Positions 8,652 through 18,361 of a stretch of 32,957 nt of DNA are shown piece by piece (position 1 is the stretch's first letter; every line of letters begins with the position of its first letter). The notes under the pieces were generated by a model. It worked only from the letters and a program-made list of their open reading frames with translations, was not told the origin of the DNA and ran no database searches. The stretch is from Sulfuricellaceae bacterium (GTDB lineage: Bacteria; Pseudomonadota; Gammaproteobacteria; Burkholderiales; Sulfuricellaceae): NCBI GenBank assembly GCA_030690895.1, contig JAUYFQ010000082.1:1-32957 (forward strand). The letters run 5' to 3'. Made by a program: the position numbers and the translations under genes.

Positions 8652-9178
8652 GTCTGCTCCTCAATCAGGTGAAAGCCCACCGCTGAAATGGTGGATTCAT
8701 GCTCGAGTTGAAGTCTATCTTCTGCTGTTGGCCATTCCAAGATCTGGCCGGCTGCGCTTGTATCCCTGATGCGATCAAGCAGCCAGAGGAGGCTTTGCTT
8801 GCCAGCTTCAACCTCTCTCAAGCCGCATTCCCACAGGATGATGACTGACCACCCTGTGGATACAAGCGCCTTCGTGTTCCGTCGATCACGTGTCACGTTT
8901 TCTTCGAACTTGCTCAGCCAGCGCTCGGCGTTGCTGGCTGGCGTGGTGCTGAACCTGCATCCTTCATGGCGATGCCAGAAACACCCATGCACGAAAATGG
9001 CGACCATCCATTTCGGCAACACAATGTCCGGGCTTCCCGGCAGATTCTTTGCATGCAGGCGGTAGCGAAAGCCATGCTCATGCAGGAACTGCCGTGCAAG
9101 CATTTCCGGGTGTGTGTTCTTGCCCCTGATCCCCGACATCATGCGAGAACGGGTCTCACGATCCACCACATCTACCAT
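8648..9178 (-). CDS. vsr: Very short patch repair endonuclease Vsr
   Basis: Vsr nicks DNA 5' of the T in T:G mismatches produced by deamination of 5-methylcytosine, starting very short patch repair. The 176-residue protein matches the family along its length: RSRMMSGIRGKNTHPE at the start, GSPDIVLP with Asp51, and IFVHGCFWHRHEGC with Cys66, His69 and His71. These numbers coincide with the E. coli enzyme's catalytic and zinc-binding residues. About 40 residues after the usual end (from AAGQILEWPT) form an extra tail. The start at 9178 overlaps the last 7 nt of the methyltransferase gene, the usual partner of vsr. It serves as a repair companion for the C5 methyltransferase of the operon. Confidence 0.95.
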   Translation of the reverse strand: MVDVVDRETRSRMMSGIRGKNTHPEMLARQFLHEHGFRYRLHAKNLPGSPDIVLPKWMVAIFVHGCFWHRHEGCRFSTTPASNAERWLSKFEENVTRDRRNTKALVSTGWSVIILWECGLREVEAGKQSLLWLLDRIRDTSAAGQILEWPTAEDRLQLEHESTISAVGFHLIEEQT

Positions 9179-10761
9179 ACCGGCGACTCGGTAACGAAAT
9201 CAGCATCCGCTTCCGAAGATGCTTCTTCCGGTTGCTTTGCCACCTGTTCCTTACCCTGAAGAAGATCAGCGACCACGCTTGCAACCTGTCGAGCCAGAAA
9301 TGGGGGCACTGCATTACCCACTTGCCAATACTGCTGGGTACGGTTGCCTTCGAAGAAGTAGTTGTCCGGAAATGTCTGCAAGCGAGCCGCTTCTCGAACA
9401 GTCAGGCTACGGCATTGGGCAGGGTCGTAGTGGATGTAATAATGACCATCCTTGGAGATGTGCGACACCACAGTAGTAGATGGCTGGTCCGCGAGTTGGA
9501 CCCGAAAGCGGTCACGGAAAGGCACTTGTTCAGAATGCACATTCAGGTGTTCAGGCAATAGGCTAACTGGAAATTCGTCGACTTTTGGCGAGACATTGAA
9601 CCGTCTGGCGTAACAGGCCGCATAGAGATAACGGTGCAAATCGCTTTTCATGTGGCTGCGGGCTTCGTGCTGAATACATCCCTCAAGGCGTTCGTCGTGC
9701 AACCACTCGGCCATTTCTGCAGGCATCCGCTTTGGACTCGTATCTGGGAGGCGGATGTAGCGACTTCCCGCACTTGTCGGTATTGACCAACCTGCTAGTG
9801 ACGAAGTGAGTTGTTGCTGAACGAATTCGCTTCTATCTGGCGCGGTTTTCTCGAGTATGTCCTGCAGTTCGTCAAAGATGTTTTTCCAGCTATCCAGCGA
9901 ATCCTTGCCTCTGGAAATCATGCTCCGAAGGGCGGGCAAGTCTTCAATTGCTTCTTTCACAGAGACCGAGGGCTTTATTGAAAGTAGTCGATGCGGCGTC
10001 GCCGGCATGTCCTCGCGGACGCCAAGAAGCATCACTCTGTGACGTGCTTGGGGAAGACCGTGATTTTCCGCCCTGACCACGAAATCCATCGGGTCGGTGA
10101 TCTCAACATCGCTAGGGTGATTGAATGAGCGAATTTCATAACGCAGACCCGGCGAAGGATTCGAAAGATCATCCAGAATTCTCTGGAAGATGGGGCTGCC
10201 CCCATGTGTCGATGACAAAACCCCCCTGACGTTTTCCATAACGAAAATGGCAGGCTGGAATTGCTGAATGATCCGCAGGTATTCTTTGTAGAGGAAATGG
10301 CGGTGGTCGTTTTCGAATTTCTCGACATTTTCTCGCCTCCATCGAGACCGCCCCACGACCGAATAGACTTGGCATGGAGGGCCACCGATCAAAACCCAGG
10401 GCTCATCACCTTTTAGAGCACGGGAGATTTTCTGGTCAATTTCATCGGCTGGCGTCACGCCAAGCTCATGGCAGTGCGCCTCTTCCTTAGCCCTGTTGGC
10501 TTGGGCAAGGAAACGAGGATTCCCCAGCAGGTCTTCCCTGGAAATCTTGCCGCGAAGATAGTCGTAGTAAGCGCCCGGCACATCACTTGGATGTCCGAAA
10601 GCCCGATAAAACGCCCTCAGAGAGAGGGTGCGATGGGCAACCGACTCTTTTTCAAAGGAGGCGCGAATGTCGAACAAGGTCTCCTCGCTGCTATCACGGA
10701 GAGCACCAAAACCTTCAGCCAGACCGCCGGGGCCAGAAAAGAGATCAATTACAGGTATCAA
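9172..10761 (-). CDS. drmMII: DNA cytosine-C5 methyltransferase (DrmMII position)
   Basis: The 529-residue protein has the ordered motifs of C5 methyltransferases: DLFSGPGGLAEGF (motif I, residues 6-18), GGPPCQVYS with catalytic Cys130 (motif IV), FVMENVRGV (motif VI, 173-181), QARHRVMLLGVR (motif VIII), and a C-terminal WQVGNAVPP (motif X). In class 2 DISARM the DrmMII methylase marks host DNA so that the DrmAB machinery spares it. Here it directly follows drmB with a TTGA overlap, which implies a TTG start at 10761 giving MIPVIDLFSG; no ATG precedes motif I. The next gene is vsr. It could also be read as a Dcm-like methylase with vsr, but its coupling to drmB favours the DISARM role. Target sequence cannot be read from the gene. 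Confidence 0.88.
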   Translation of the reverse strand: MIPVIDLFSGPGGLAEGFGALRDSSEETLFDIRASFEKESVAHRTLSLRAFYRAFGHPSDVPGAYYDYLRGKISREDLLGNPRFLAQANRAKEEAHCHELGVTPADEIDQKISRALKGDEPWVLIGGPPCQVYSVVGRSRWRRENVEKFENDHRHFLYKEYLRIIQQFQPAIFVMENVRGVLSSTHGGSPIFQRILDDLSNPSPGLRYEIRSFNHPSDVEITDPMDFVVRAENHGLPQARHRVMLLGVREDMPATPHRLLSIKPSVSVKEAIEDLPALRSMISRGKDSLDSWKNIFDELQDILEKTAPDRSEFVQQQLTSSLAGWSIPTSAGSRYIRLPDTSPKRMPAEMAEWLHDERLEGCIQHEARSHMKSDLHRYLYAACYARRFNVSPKVDEFPVSLLPEHLNVHSEQVPFRDRFRVQLADQPSTTVVSHISKDGHYYIHYDPAQCRSLTVREAARLQTFPDNYFFEGNRTQQYWQVGNAVPPFLARQVASVVADLLQGKEQVAKQPEEASSEADADFVTESPVW

Positions 10762-12905
10762 GGCTGGTCAACTTTAGATGTAAAAAAACCTAGTCCAGGC
10801 CTTTCAATGGTGCCGATGACCACCCCACGGTCCAGCAGACGGTTCTGTTCCTCACAGGATGTTTCAGGCAACAAGGCGCAGGAATGGCAGGCTGCCAGAT
10901 TGCAGTTATCCGGCCCCTGCCCCTTGCTCTCGATACATACCGGATCGGTTGAGCACCAGCGGGCCTTGTCCAGCGCGCGCCTGATCACTTCTTCAAGGCG
11001 GTCCGACTGGCCCATGCGAACCAACCCACCCATCGTGCCCTCAGAATCACCCGCAGCCGTATAAATCAGGATGCCGGCCATGGGGTTGTCCCCATCCGCT
11101 GAGTAGATACGTTCTCGCAGCGAAGCCGAGCCATATCCGCAATCCTGCACAAGCTGATTGATCAACAGGTGGGCAAAGGTATGCAGCAGCACAAATCTTG
11201 GCGTGATCGGGCGCGATTCCTGATGCCGCCTAGTTGCCAATGCAGCCATGTTCCGGCTCATAAGCGACAACCGCTCATCAAGTTCAACCCCGTGCTGAAC
11301 TATCCATTGCTGTAAGCGGTCCTCGGAAAACTGAAGAAATATTCCCTCACCCCGAACCACGATGGCAGGTAGCCAATGCTTAGGCTCTTCCATGAACAAA
11401 GCACGTTGCTCGATGCGAGTGTTAGCGCCAGTCGAGTAAATACGGGAAAAACCTTCGAAAGCACGGGTTTCCCGCAGTTTGTGCAGGAGTCCAATTCGGC
11501 TGAAAGCATCGCGTGCCAAAGGCCCATATTTCGTGAAATCGGCTCCACGAATATCCAGATCGGTCTTGGGGTAGCCAACCTGAATATCACGGGAAAAGAC
11601 GCGGTACTCCTGCTGACGGTAGCTGACTTCTTCCATTTCAGCATCGGTGTCGACCAAAGGGATTCCCTGCGCCCCACCGGCAAAATGAGCCCGAATCTGG
11701 CCAAGGAGAAAGACAGGGTCGATATGCCAGTTCAAATCTTTTACCCTTGCCTCGACAGCCTCTAATGGAAGCAGTCCATCTGGTGCAGTTTTCATCCTTT
11801 GTTCGAAAACTCGACTGATGCGCCAATCTTCAAGAAGCACCCCCACTAGCAAATGCTTATTGGCGGCCTCCGCCAATACCATTGGCGACACAGCAGATTC
11901 AGGGTGAAACTCTTTGAGTACATCTTCCGAATCCAATGCACTGACAAGGCCGTTTACCCGGTTACGTCGTGCGCATCGGCGCAAATCAGCCTTCATATCC
12001 CGGTCATCCAGGAGATCGAGCACATCCTGGGATAACGCCTTGTCATCGATGTCCGGGATGTAGATGGAACTGACTATCGACGGAAAATAAAGGTTGGCTG
12101 CACTCTTGAGCAACGCGAATAGAGGTTCGCCGCAGTTGCCAGGGGCAGGCCTGAGTTCTGTGCCGATGGCCAGAACCGGGTTGATGCCAGTGCAATTCGC
12201 ACCCAGTTGACTCAATGCTGTAATTACGTTTGTGCCGCCAGTGGGGTCAGCATCAGTTGTAAAAGCACCTGCGAGTGAACGCCTGGCAACGACCCTGTGC
12301 CTCCCGTTGTCTTCCCGCTCTTCGGCTTGCACAAACACTCCCGCCAGCGATGCACTGCCCATAGTTGTCATGCGCAGGTATCGATCCACCCCATCAGGTT
12401 CCCACCCGGCCGTCTTGCCATCAAATACCCATTCCACCCACGGGAAGTCCTGGATATGCCCTTTCTGACACGCAGACACGAAACGCACCTGGAAGGTCTT
12501 GCGCCGTGGATGCTTCTTTCCCGCATCGCCCCCAGTGGCTATTGGTCCTTCGCAGACTGGTGAATCGCGGTCATGGTATCGGCCCTTGTGCATCCGCCCG
12601 CACCTGGGACAGAAATGCCATAGCGGGAATCGCAGAAATGGCAGCATGAGATTCAGATTGCGCTGCTGCCCTCCGTTTCGATCAGGCCGACGAAAATCTG
12701 GCGGCTGGACGAAGAAATCCACGCCCAGCCGCCTTGCCAGGCGCTTCTCGTCGTCGATACGGAATTCCCTGTACTCAGGATTCGTTTCATCGAATGGCCA
12801 GGCATCCAGTCCAGCGTGGATCAGCGACACCGGCCCCGGGAAATCCACCATGGCCCCCGGTCCGAAAGGCGCGATAGCCTGGGTTCTTCGGATGGGTCGG
12901 CTCAT
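10758..12905 (-). CDS. drmB: DISARM protein DrmB (DUF1998)
   Basis: DrmB is a DUF1998 protein that forms a complex with the DrmA helicase in DISARM and is needed for DNA binding and restriction. The 715-residue protein has the family start (RRTQAIAPFGPGAMVDFPG), a first zinc-binding cluster (Cys99-x2-Cys102, Cys118, Cys146-x3-His150), LLHTFAHLLINQL in the C-terminal third, and the closing cysteine cluster (Cys657, 668, 673, 676, 684) typical of DUF1998. I place the start at the ATG at 12905, overlapping the DrmA stop (ATGA) with GGAGGAAC upstream. A longer frame to 13010 would begin inside drmA and lacks support. The 3' end overlaps the methylase start by 4 nt. Confidence 0.9.
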   Translation of the reverse strand: MSRPIRRTQAIAPFGPGAMVDFPGPVSLIHAGLDAWPFDETNPEYREFRIDDEKRLARRLGVDFFVQPPDFRRPDRNGGQQRNLNLMLPFLRFPLWHFCPRCGRMHKGRYHDRDSPVCEGPIATGGDAGKKHPRRKTFQVRFVSACQKGHIQDFPWVEWVFDGKTAGWEPDGVDRYLRMTTMGSASLAGVFVQAEEREDNGRHRVVARRSLAGAFTTDADPTGGTNVITALSQLGANCTGINPVLAIGTELRPAPGNCGEPLFALLKSAANLYFPSIVSSIYIPDIDDKALSQDVLDLLDDRDMKADLRRCARRNRVNGLVSALDSEDVLKEFHPESAVSPMVLAEAANKHLLVGVLLEDWRISRVFEQRMKTAPDGLLPLEAVEARVKDLNWHIDPVFLLGQIRAHFAGGAQGIPLVDTDAEMEEVSYRQQEYRVFSRDIQVGYPKTDLDIRGADFTKYGPLARDAFSRIGLLHKLRETRAFEGFSRIYSTGANTRIEQRALFMEEPKHWLPAIVVRGEGIFLQFSEDRLQQWIVQHGVELDERLSLMSRNMAALATRRHQESRPITPRFVLLHTFAHLLINQLVQDCGYGSASLRERIYSADGDNPMAGILIYTAAGDSEGTMGGLVRMGQSDRLEEVIRRALDKARWCSTDPVCIESKGQGPDNCNLAACHSCALLPETSCEEQNRLLDRGVVIGTIERPGLGFFTSKVDQP

Positions 12906-15900
12906 TGTTGTTCCTCCTGGGTGCGGTTGAACCAGCTGGTCACGTCTGCTTCGCAACTGGAATCGACATCGCGCAACGAGGACAAGGTTGGCCAACTGTG
13001 GCCGTTCCATTCAGCTCGCGGGTTGGCACCTGCAGGGTGCATCAGGGGTGGATGTTCCGGCAAAGTTCCGAAGCCACCGTAATCAGCCGGATTCCAGGTA
13101 CGCCATTCATCGAGGCGTTTTTCAAGGCGTTCCATGACCGCTTTCGTCTCGACGCCCTTGGTCACGAAATCGACCCGATTCCGAATCATGTCTTCAATGA
13201 TGCCGCGCAGCTGCTCCCCTTCTGCCAGTGGGAACGGATCGGCATGTTCACCTTCCCTCTCCTGGTCTCCCAACTGGCGTACAGCGGCGACGATAATCCC
13301 ATGCAGCGCCCGGTCTACTGCCGGCAGGCTGAATGGGGTAACACTGGTCGGCTCAACCTGGGCATAAAGCCGCTGGTGGTAACTGCGAAATCGCTCGTAG
13401 TGGCTGCGATCCCGTGGCTTGCTCTGCCCATACAACACAGCCACCAATCCGGGTTTCTCCCTGTCCCGGCCTATTCGGCTGGAAACCTGGATGTACTGTG
13501 AGGTTGTCTTGGGTTGACCGACGATAGCCATCAAGGAAAGGCGCGGAATATCCACACCAACCTCGATGATGCTGGAGGCCAGACATACATCCACTGGCCG
13601 CTCACTGGCAGCCAGTTCTCTGCTGCGCAGCCTGGCCGTACTGAAAGGCACTTCCAGGCGGGCCAGCTCTTTTGGAATCTCGTCGCTGCGTCTGCGACTG
13701 GTCAGCTCGGTGGCGAACGGACTACGAATCTTCTCGTAGTTGATGCCATGACGGTCAATGATCACGCGAAGGTAGTCACGTGCATCTGCAACAAACAAGG
13801 TAGCAGCGCCACCCAGTTCCCGTAGGGAGTTGAAGAAGCAGAGCAGCGTCCACCAAGGGTCGCGACCGGCATCGTCGGTATCCATGATCGCGGCGTATTG
13901 CATCAGGGTCGCAAAGACCCTCGCCTGAGTTGTCTGGAGTGAAACATGACCGGGCGCCATTACCCCGGCATACAGTCGTCCTGGCTTCAGGCGACCATCC
14001 GGATGGCGATCTTCCCGGGCAAAGAAGGAATCCCCAGCTTCCAGTCCGGAAGGCGGGAACAGCATCACGGAATCCCGTGCGTAGAGATGGGCAATCTGCT
14101 CGTTCGCACGACTGATGGTGGCGGTGGATGCGATGATCTTCGGGCCGATCTTGCCAATCCCATGCTCCCGACAGAGCCGGTCAATGACGGTTTCATAAGC
14201 GCCCACCATGGTTCCCAGCGGGCCGGAGATCAGATGCAGCTCGTCCTGAATGACCAGCGTGGGGGGCTCCTGACGATGTTGACCATCCTTCTCTATGCCG
14301 AAGAAACGCCGCAGTTGCGGCTTCCATGCCAGCATGGCGAACTTGTCTACTGTACCGATGAGCAGATTGGGCGGGGATTCGATCAAGTCTTCGTCAATGA
14401 CCGCGACTGGCAGCGGGTCACGCAGTCTGCCGAGTGGTGGTGCCTTGCCGAAGTCGCACTCATGGTCCGGGCAGCGATAGACCACGGTTTGCGCCGCTCC
14501 AGCGCCGTGTCGGTAGTAGCCCGTCACTGAAGGGATGCCACCCTCAACTCTGTTCCTGTTCCGCCTGCCGCGTGCCGGGGCTGCATCGTTGGGGCCGAAA
14601 CGGGCACCGCACCAAGGACACTTCAACAGAATGAAAGGATTCTCTTCTGTGGCATCGTTTTCGAGATTGCCAAGCGCATGGAGTGCTTCCGCACGTGTGT
14701 TGGGCGTGGTTGCACTACCGACCCAGAGGCCCAGTCGAAAAGGCTTGCTGCCAAGGATCGAATTTTTCCGACGCAGAAATTCCATGGCGCAGAACAGTAA
14801 GGCAGCCCGCTGGAATTGCTGAGCCGTAAGCAGACGCAAGGTGTACCGCATGAGCACATCCGCACCTCCTGGCAACCGCCCAGATAGCTGATTGAAGAAG
14901 ATGGTGAAGGCCGTCAGCCCAAGGTATGCCTCGGTCTTGCCGCCCCCGGTGGGAAACCAGATCAGGTCCACGGTATCTCGATCGGCATGCTCCGGGTCGC
15001 AGATGCCTCGCATTGTCATAAGCAGAAAGGCGATCTGGAAGGGGCGCCAGTAGCCATGATGCAGGTCGGGAGTAGCCGGGTCCGGGTTGCTGATGGCGGG
15101 CTCCCAGCGGAAGCGGTTGTTCTCGACCAGTGCGGGTGTGCGTACTTGGCTGCTGGCCCTGATCTGGGCAATCAGCATGGCGTGATTAGCCAACCGGAAG
15201 GCGTTCCGAGCATGTTCTGCCGCCTCGGTCTCCTCATCCAGCAGATGCAGCCCATCCCGGATTCTGGCCAGGCAGATTCTGCATCGCTCGATCAGTGTTT
15301 TTGCGGTGGGCTTCAGTGCTTCAGGTACTGGTGGGATAGCTAGCCTGTCCTGTTCGAGGCTGTCGATCCATGCCGCATAGGCGTCGACCAGGTCATTCAA
15401 TTCGTGCCGACCATCATCCGAAGCGTCTAGACCGGCCAGCTTGCGCATGCTGACCCTGATTTTTCTTGTGCTGCCGTCGGGTTCGTTGACTTCGAGTTCG
15501 GCCGTTGTCGAGGGGGTTTCATGGGCCGGCAGGACATCGCTCCATATCTCGTTGGTGCCTTGCAGCGGGCTGCCACGCCAGTCGGCAGCGCAGCCATGGC
15601 CAATGGCATAGGTCTGATGTTCGCGGTAGAGCAGTCGGTTGATGGCCTCGTCGGGGTCCATGTCCACCGACCCAGCCCCGTTCATGCCCCGCTCTGGATA
15701 GGGAAGAATCCAGTTGCCGTTCCCCCGTCCACGAATGCGTATACCTGCCTGGAAAATGCAGTGGCTATCAATGTCCTTCGCGCCAGCCGTCTTGCCGTTG
15801 ATCAGCGAAATGGTAAGCAGGCGCCGACCTGCACTTTGAGCCTCTCCCGGCCAAGGGCGTGAAACCACCACTACCTGAATGCCATCGACGCCTGGCAACG

Positions 15901-16594
15901 GTACCCGGCGGCTCACCACGCCAGGACCAAGCAGTTCGCCCGGCGTGAAATCGATATGGGGCAAGTTTCCTTCTACATCCCGAAACGGGATACGCAACCA
16001 GATGGCACGCTCAGTTTCCTTGCCACCAAGGTCACCCACCTTGAGATTTGCCTTGCGATAGATGGCGGCCGCCTGTTCGGTGATTTCGTCAGTTCCAAGC
16101 CTGCCGACACAAACCATCTCGACCCTGAATCCATCTGGTTCGCAATCCAGATCGGCCATGAAACTCAACCCGATGGCTGAAGGGCGAAAGGCATTGGCGA
16201 GGGTGACGTCGTAATCCTCGGAGTCATCCGCCTGCCTGCTTTCCCGTGCTATCAGCTTTTCGTTTTCCGATAACTGTTTGTCGTCAAACTCAGGGGCCTT
16301 GGCTTCATCTAGAGGATCAATTACATCATCTGACACCCCGGAGTCCTCCGCTTGCGGCACCCCGGATGGATACAGGATACCCGCGCCGTAACGCTTGCCT
16401 GGCGGGTCTTGCCAAAGCACTTCTTCGCCGTTGATCTGACGTTTTGGCTTGCGGAAATCCACCCATGTCATCCTGGGCAGGCCACCTGGGTCCAGCGGCA
16501 GGACGGGTTCTCCAGCAGGGTCGGGGCCAACCACTTCGGCGCGCAGGCGCTCCAGCAACCATTTCCTGTTTTTCAGGTTCTCTTCAAGCGGCAT
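12902..16594 (-). CDS. drmA: DISARM helicase DrmA
   Basis: DrmA is the large SF2 helicase of DISARM that, with DrmB, loads on incoming DNA. The 1230-residue protein begins ENLKNRKWLLERLRAEVVGP, a characteristic N-terminus. It has Walker A WFPTGGGKTEAYLG near residue 545, a DELH Walker B in LVIQDELHLISGPLG near 783, SATISRA motif III shortly after, and SSRIGRDREKPGL (motif VI) near 1041. A long N-terminal region (1-500) without catalytic motifs precedes the helicase, as in known DrmA. ATG at 16594 lies 3 nt after the stop of the NERD-helicase gene, and the stop overlaps drmB. The length and motif order make this a confident call. Confidence 0.92.
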   Translation of the reverse strand: MPLEENLKNRKWLLERLRAEVVGPDPAGEPVLPLDPGGLPRMTWVDFRKPKRQINGEEVLWQDPPGKRYGAGILYPSGVPQAEDSGVSDDVIDPLDEAKAPEFDDKQLSENEKLIARESRQADDSEDYDVTLANAFRPSAIGLSFMADLDCEPDGFRVEMVCVGRLGTDEITEQAAAIYRKANLKVGDLGGKETERAIWLRIPFRDVEGNLPHIDFTPGELLGPGVVSRRVPLPGVDGIQVVVVSRPWPGEAQSAGRRLLTISLINGKTAGAKDIDSHCIFQAGIRIRGRGNGNWILPYPERGMNGAGSVDMDPDEAINRLLYREHQTYAIGHGCAADWRGSPLQGTNEIWSDVLPAHETPSTTAELEVNEPDGSTRKIRVSMRKLAGLDASDDGRHELNDLVDAYAAWIDSLEQDRLAIPPVPEALKPTAKTLIERCRICLARIRDGLHLLDEETEAAEHARNAFRLANHAMLIAQIRASSQVRTPALVENNRFRWEPAISNPDPATPDLHHGYWRPFQIAFLLMTMRGICDPEHADRDTVDLIWFPTGGGKTEAYLGLTAFTIFFNQLSGRLPGGADVLMRYTLRLLTAQQFQRAALLFCAMEFLRRKNSILGSKPFRLGLWVGSATTPNTRAEALHALGNLENDATEENPFILLKCPWCGARFGPNDAAPARGRRNRNRVEGGIPSVTGYYRHGAGAAQTVVYRCPDHECDFGKAPPLGRLRDPLPVAVIDEDLIESPPNLLIGTVDKFAMLAWKPQLRRFFGIEKDGQHRQEPPTLVIQDELHLISGPLGTMVGAYETVIDRLCREHGIGKIGPKIIASTATISRANEQIAHLYARDSVMLFPPSGLEAGDSFFAREDRHPDGRLKPGRLYAGVMAPGHVSLQTTQARVFATLMQYAAIMDTDDAGRDPWWTLLCFFNSLRELGGAATLFVADARDYLRVIIDRHGINYEKIRSPFATELTSRRRSDEIPKELARLEVPFSTARLRSRELAASERPVDVCLASSIIEVGVDIPRLSLMAIVGQPKTTSQYIQVSSRIGRDREKPGLVAVLYGQSKPRDRSHYERFRSYHQRLYAQVEPTSVTPFSLPAVDRALHGIIVAAVRQLGDQEREGEHADPFPLAEGEQLRGIIEDMIRNRVDFVTKGVETKAVMERLEKRLDEWRTWNPADYGGFGTLPEHPPLMHPAGANPRAEWNGHSWPTLSSLRDVDSSCEADVTSWFNRTQEEQQ

Positions 16595-16597
16595 TAG

Positions 16598-18361
16598 TCA
16601 TCTCCCCACATTCAGACCGAGCCCGGCTTCGAGCATGCGGTCATATTCTTTTCGGCAGGTTTCCTGCATGAGCAGGATCAGCCTGACCCTGGCCCGGGAC
16701 ATGCCCACATACAGAAGAGCCCGTGCCTGCTCATCCAGAAGCATGATGTCCGTAATGATGATGGCGGGTGCTTCCAGCCCTTTGAAAGCATGGACGCTGG
16801 CATAGCGAATGCCGCGCGCGTTGGTGGTTCCGAGTTCGCGGAGGGGGATGTATTTCCCCGGCGCTCTGCTGACCAGGAGACCGGCACAGCTTCTGTCATC
16901 AGCGTTGAGTGACAGGATCATGATTTCGTCGGCATGGAATGCACGGCGAAGCTCGCTAACCCAGTTATTCAGCAGTGTTTCCTGATCTTCGAAGCTTCCC
17001 CAGAAACGGGGATCGACGCCAGCGCCTTCCATCTCATGCAGAAAACGGCTGTAGCCGGGCCGCACATTGCAGGCCAGAGTCAGCGTTTCGGCAATCGGGC
17101 CGGCATTGCGGCAATTAATTCGCAAGGTGAAGTTGGTGTGGTGGGGCGCACGTTGCCGGAGACATTCCAGCATGGTGGTAGCGGTACTGCTACCACCGTT
17201 CAGGTAGATGGCCTGACGCTCGAAATCCCCGAAGAATGCCCAGTGACCGCCAGCCAATCCACCTGCTACCAGCAGGTCGAGCACATCAAGATATTCGTCG
17301 CTCAGGATATCTTGAGCCTCGTCCACCAGAAGCAAGTCGTATTGGGTGAATGCGCCATCATCTTCCAACAAGCAATCAACCGCGCGCGCGGGTAATTCAT
17401 GCGACCAGAATTCCCGATCATTGCGGATAACAAGGGAGTTACCGGCTGTTTCGCGAAGCAGCCCATGCAGATGGGTAACGCGCAATGTACCTGGGTGCCT
17501 TTTAATGACATCCCGCATGGCCAGTTTCAACCAGTCGGCCAATAACCTGTTGAAGCAGAGAAGTAGAACCCGCTTGCCTTCTGACGTAGCTCGCCTCGCC
17601 GCAGCAATGGCCAGAAAGGTTTTTCCGGTGCCCGCCAGCCCTTTAAGAACGACACGGCTGTTGTCCTGAATCACATCCAGTGCGTCGTACTGTTCTTCTG
17701 TCAACCGCAAGAGAGATTCTTCGATGCGCTGCACGTCGCCTCTGGGCTGAACAAGGTATTCGAAATTTCCGCGCAGCAAGCCTGCCGCTCGGTGAACCTG
17801 TTCTGCAGTTGGTCGGCTCGTCTTCTCGTTGTACCAGGAACGCTCCCCCAGTCGCGATAGCACATGCTGGTGCGCCTTCTCGAAGATGAGGGTAATGACT
17901 CGTGAGATTGGCATCCTGCCCAGCATGCGGCTGTCGATGACCTGCCAGGGGTGCCATTCCGGCGATTCCTCGCTGAAATTAATGCGTGTAAAGGCCGCTG
18001 CGGAAAAGAACAGGAGGCCAGTCAAGCTGACGTCGCGTTTCTGCAGGTAGTCCCGAAGTGAGTGCATTGCCCTGGATGCCTGGCGGAATGGTCCTTCCAC
18101 AGAATTGCCATATGGGTATATCCAGATGCCATCTTGCCGGTTGACGTTACACCCTTTGATTTCCAGGCAGAGAACTCCAAGCCCTGGCGCAAGGATGACC
18201 ATATCGATTTCGCCCTCGGTCTTCGTTCGATGCTTGCGCAATTCCAGAGAATGCAGAACGACCCAGCCTTCCGTATCGGGGTCATCTCTTAGCTTGTTGA
18301 ACAGGATGGCTTCGCCCGCAGGGGTGTTTGACGGGCAATCTGGTGGGATCATTCGTGCCAT
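16598..18361 (-). CDS. NERD nuclease/UvrD-like SF1 helicase fusion
   Basis: The 587-residue protein joins a NERD domain (about residues 12-125) to an SF1 helicase. The NERD part has the nuclease-like signature Asp53 in TEGEIDMVIL and Glu67-x-Lys69 in LCLEIKG. The helicase has Walker A GLAGTGKT (241-248), LLLVDEAQDI (Walker B, 343-352), VHAFKGLEAP (motif V) near 530 and LYVGMSRARVRLIL (motif VI) near 555. NERD domains are predicted PD-(D/E)xK-like nucleases. The start may be ATG 18361 or ATG 18352; the second gives an ATGA overlap with the upstream gene. It lies directly before drmA. Known DISARM sets use a PLD protein, DrmC, as a nuclease-like component; none is present, so this gene may fill that role (inference). 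Confidence 0.88.
   Translation of the reverse strand: MARMIPPDCPSNTPAGEAILFNKLRDDPDTEGWVVLHSLELRKHRTKTEGEIDMVILAPGLGVLCLEIKGCNVNRQDGIWIYPYGNSVEGPFRQASRAMHSLRDYLQKRDVSLTGLLFFSAAAFTRINFSEESPEWHPWQVIDSRMLGRMPISRVITLIFEKAHQHVLSRLGERSWYNEKTSRPTAEQVHRAAGLLRGNFEYLVQPRGDVQRIEESLLRLTEEQYDALDVIQDNSRVVLKGLAGTGKTFLAIAAARRATSEGKRVLLLCFNRLLADWLKLAMRDVIKRHPGTLRVTHLHGLLRETAGNSLVIRNDREFWSHELPARAVDCLLEDDGAFTQYDLLLVDEAQDILSDEYLDVLDLLVAGGLAGGHWAFFGDFERQAIYLNGGSSTATTMLECLRQRAPHHTNFTLRINCRNAGPIAETLTLACNVRPGYSRFLHEMEGAGVDPRFWGSFEDQETLLNNWVSELRRAFHADEIMILSLNADDRSCAGLLVSRAPGKYIPLRELGTTNARGIRYASVHAFKGLEAPAIIITDIMLLDEQARALLYVGMSRARVRLILLMQETCRKEYDRMLEAGLGLNVGR

Noticed and set aside
12906-13010. Upstream extension of DrmB to 13010
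   Set aside because: It lies within the drmA 3' end in another frame, and the family's N-terminus begins at 12905 with a good ribosome site.
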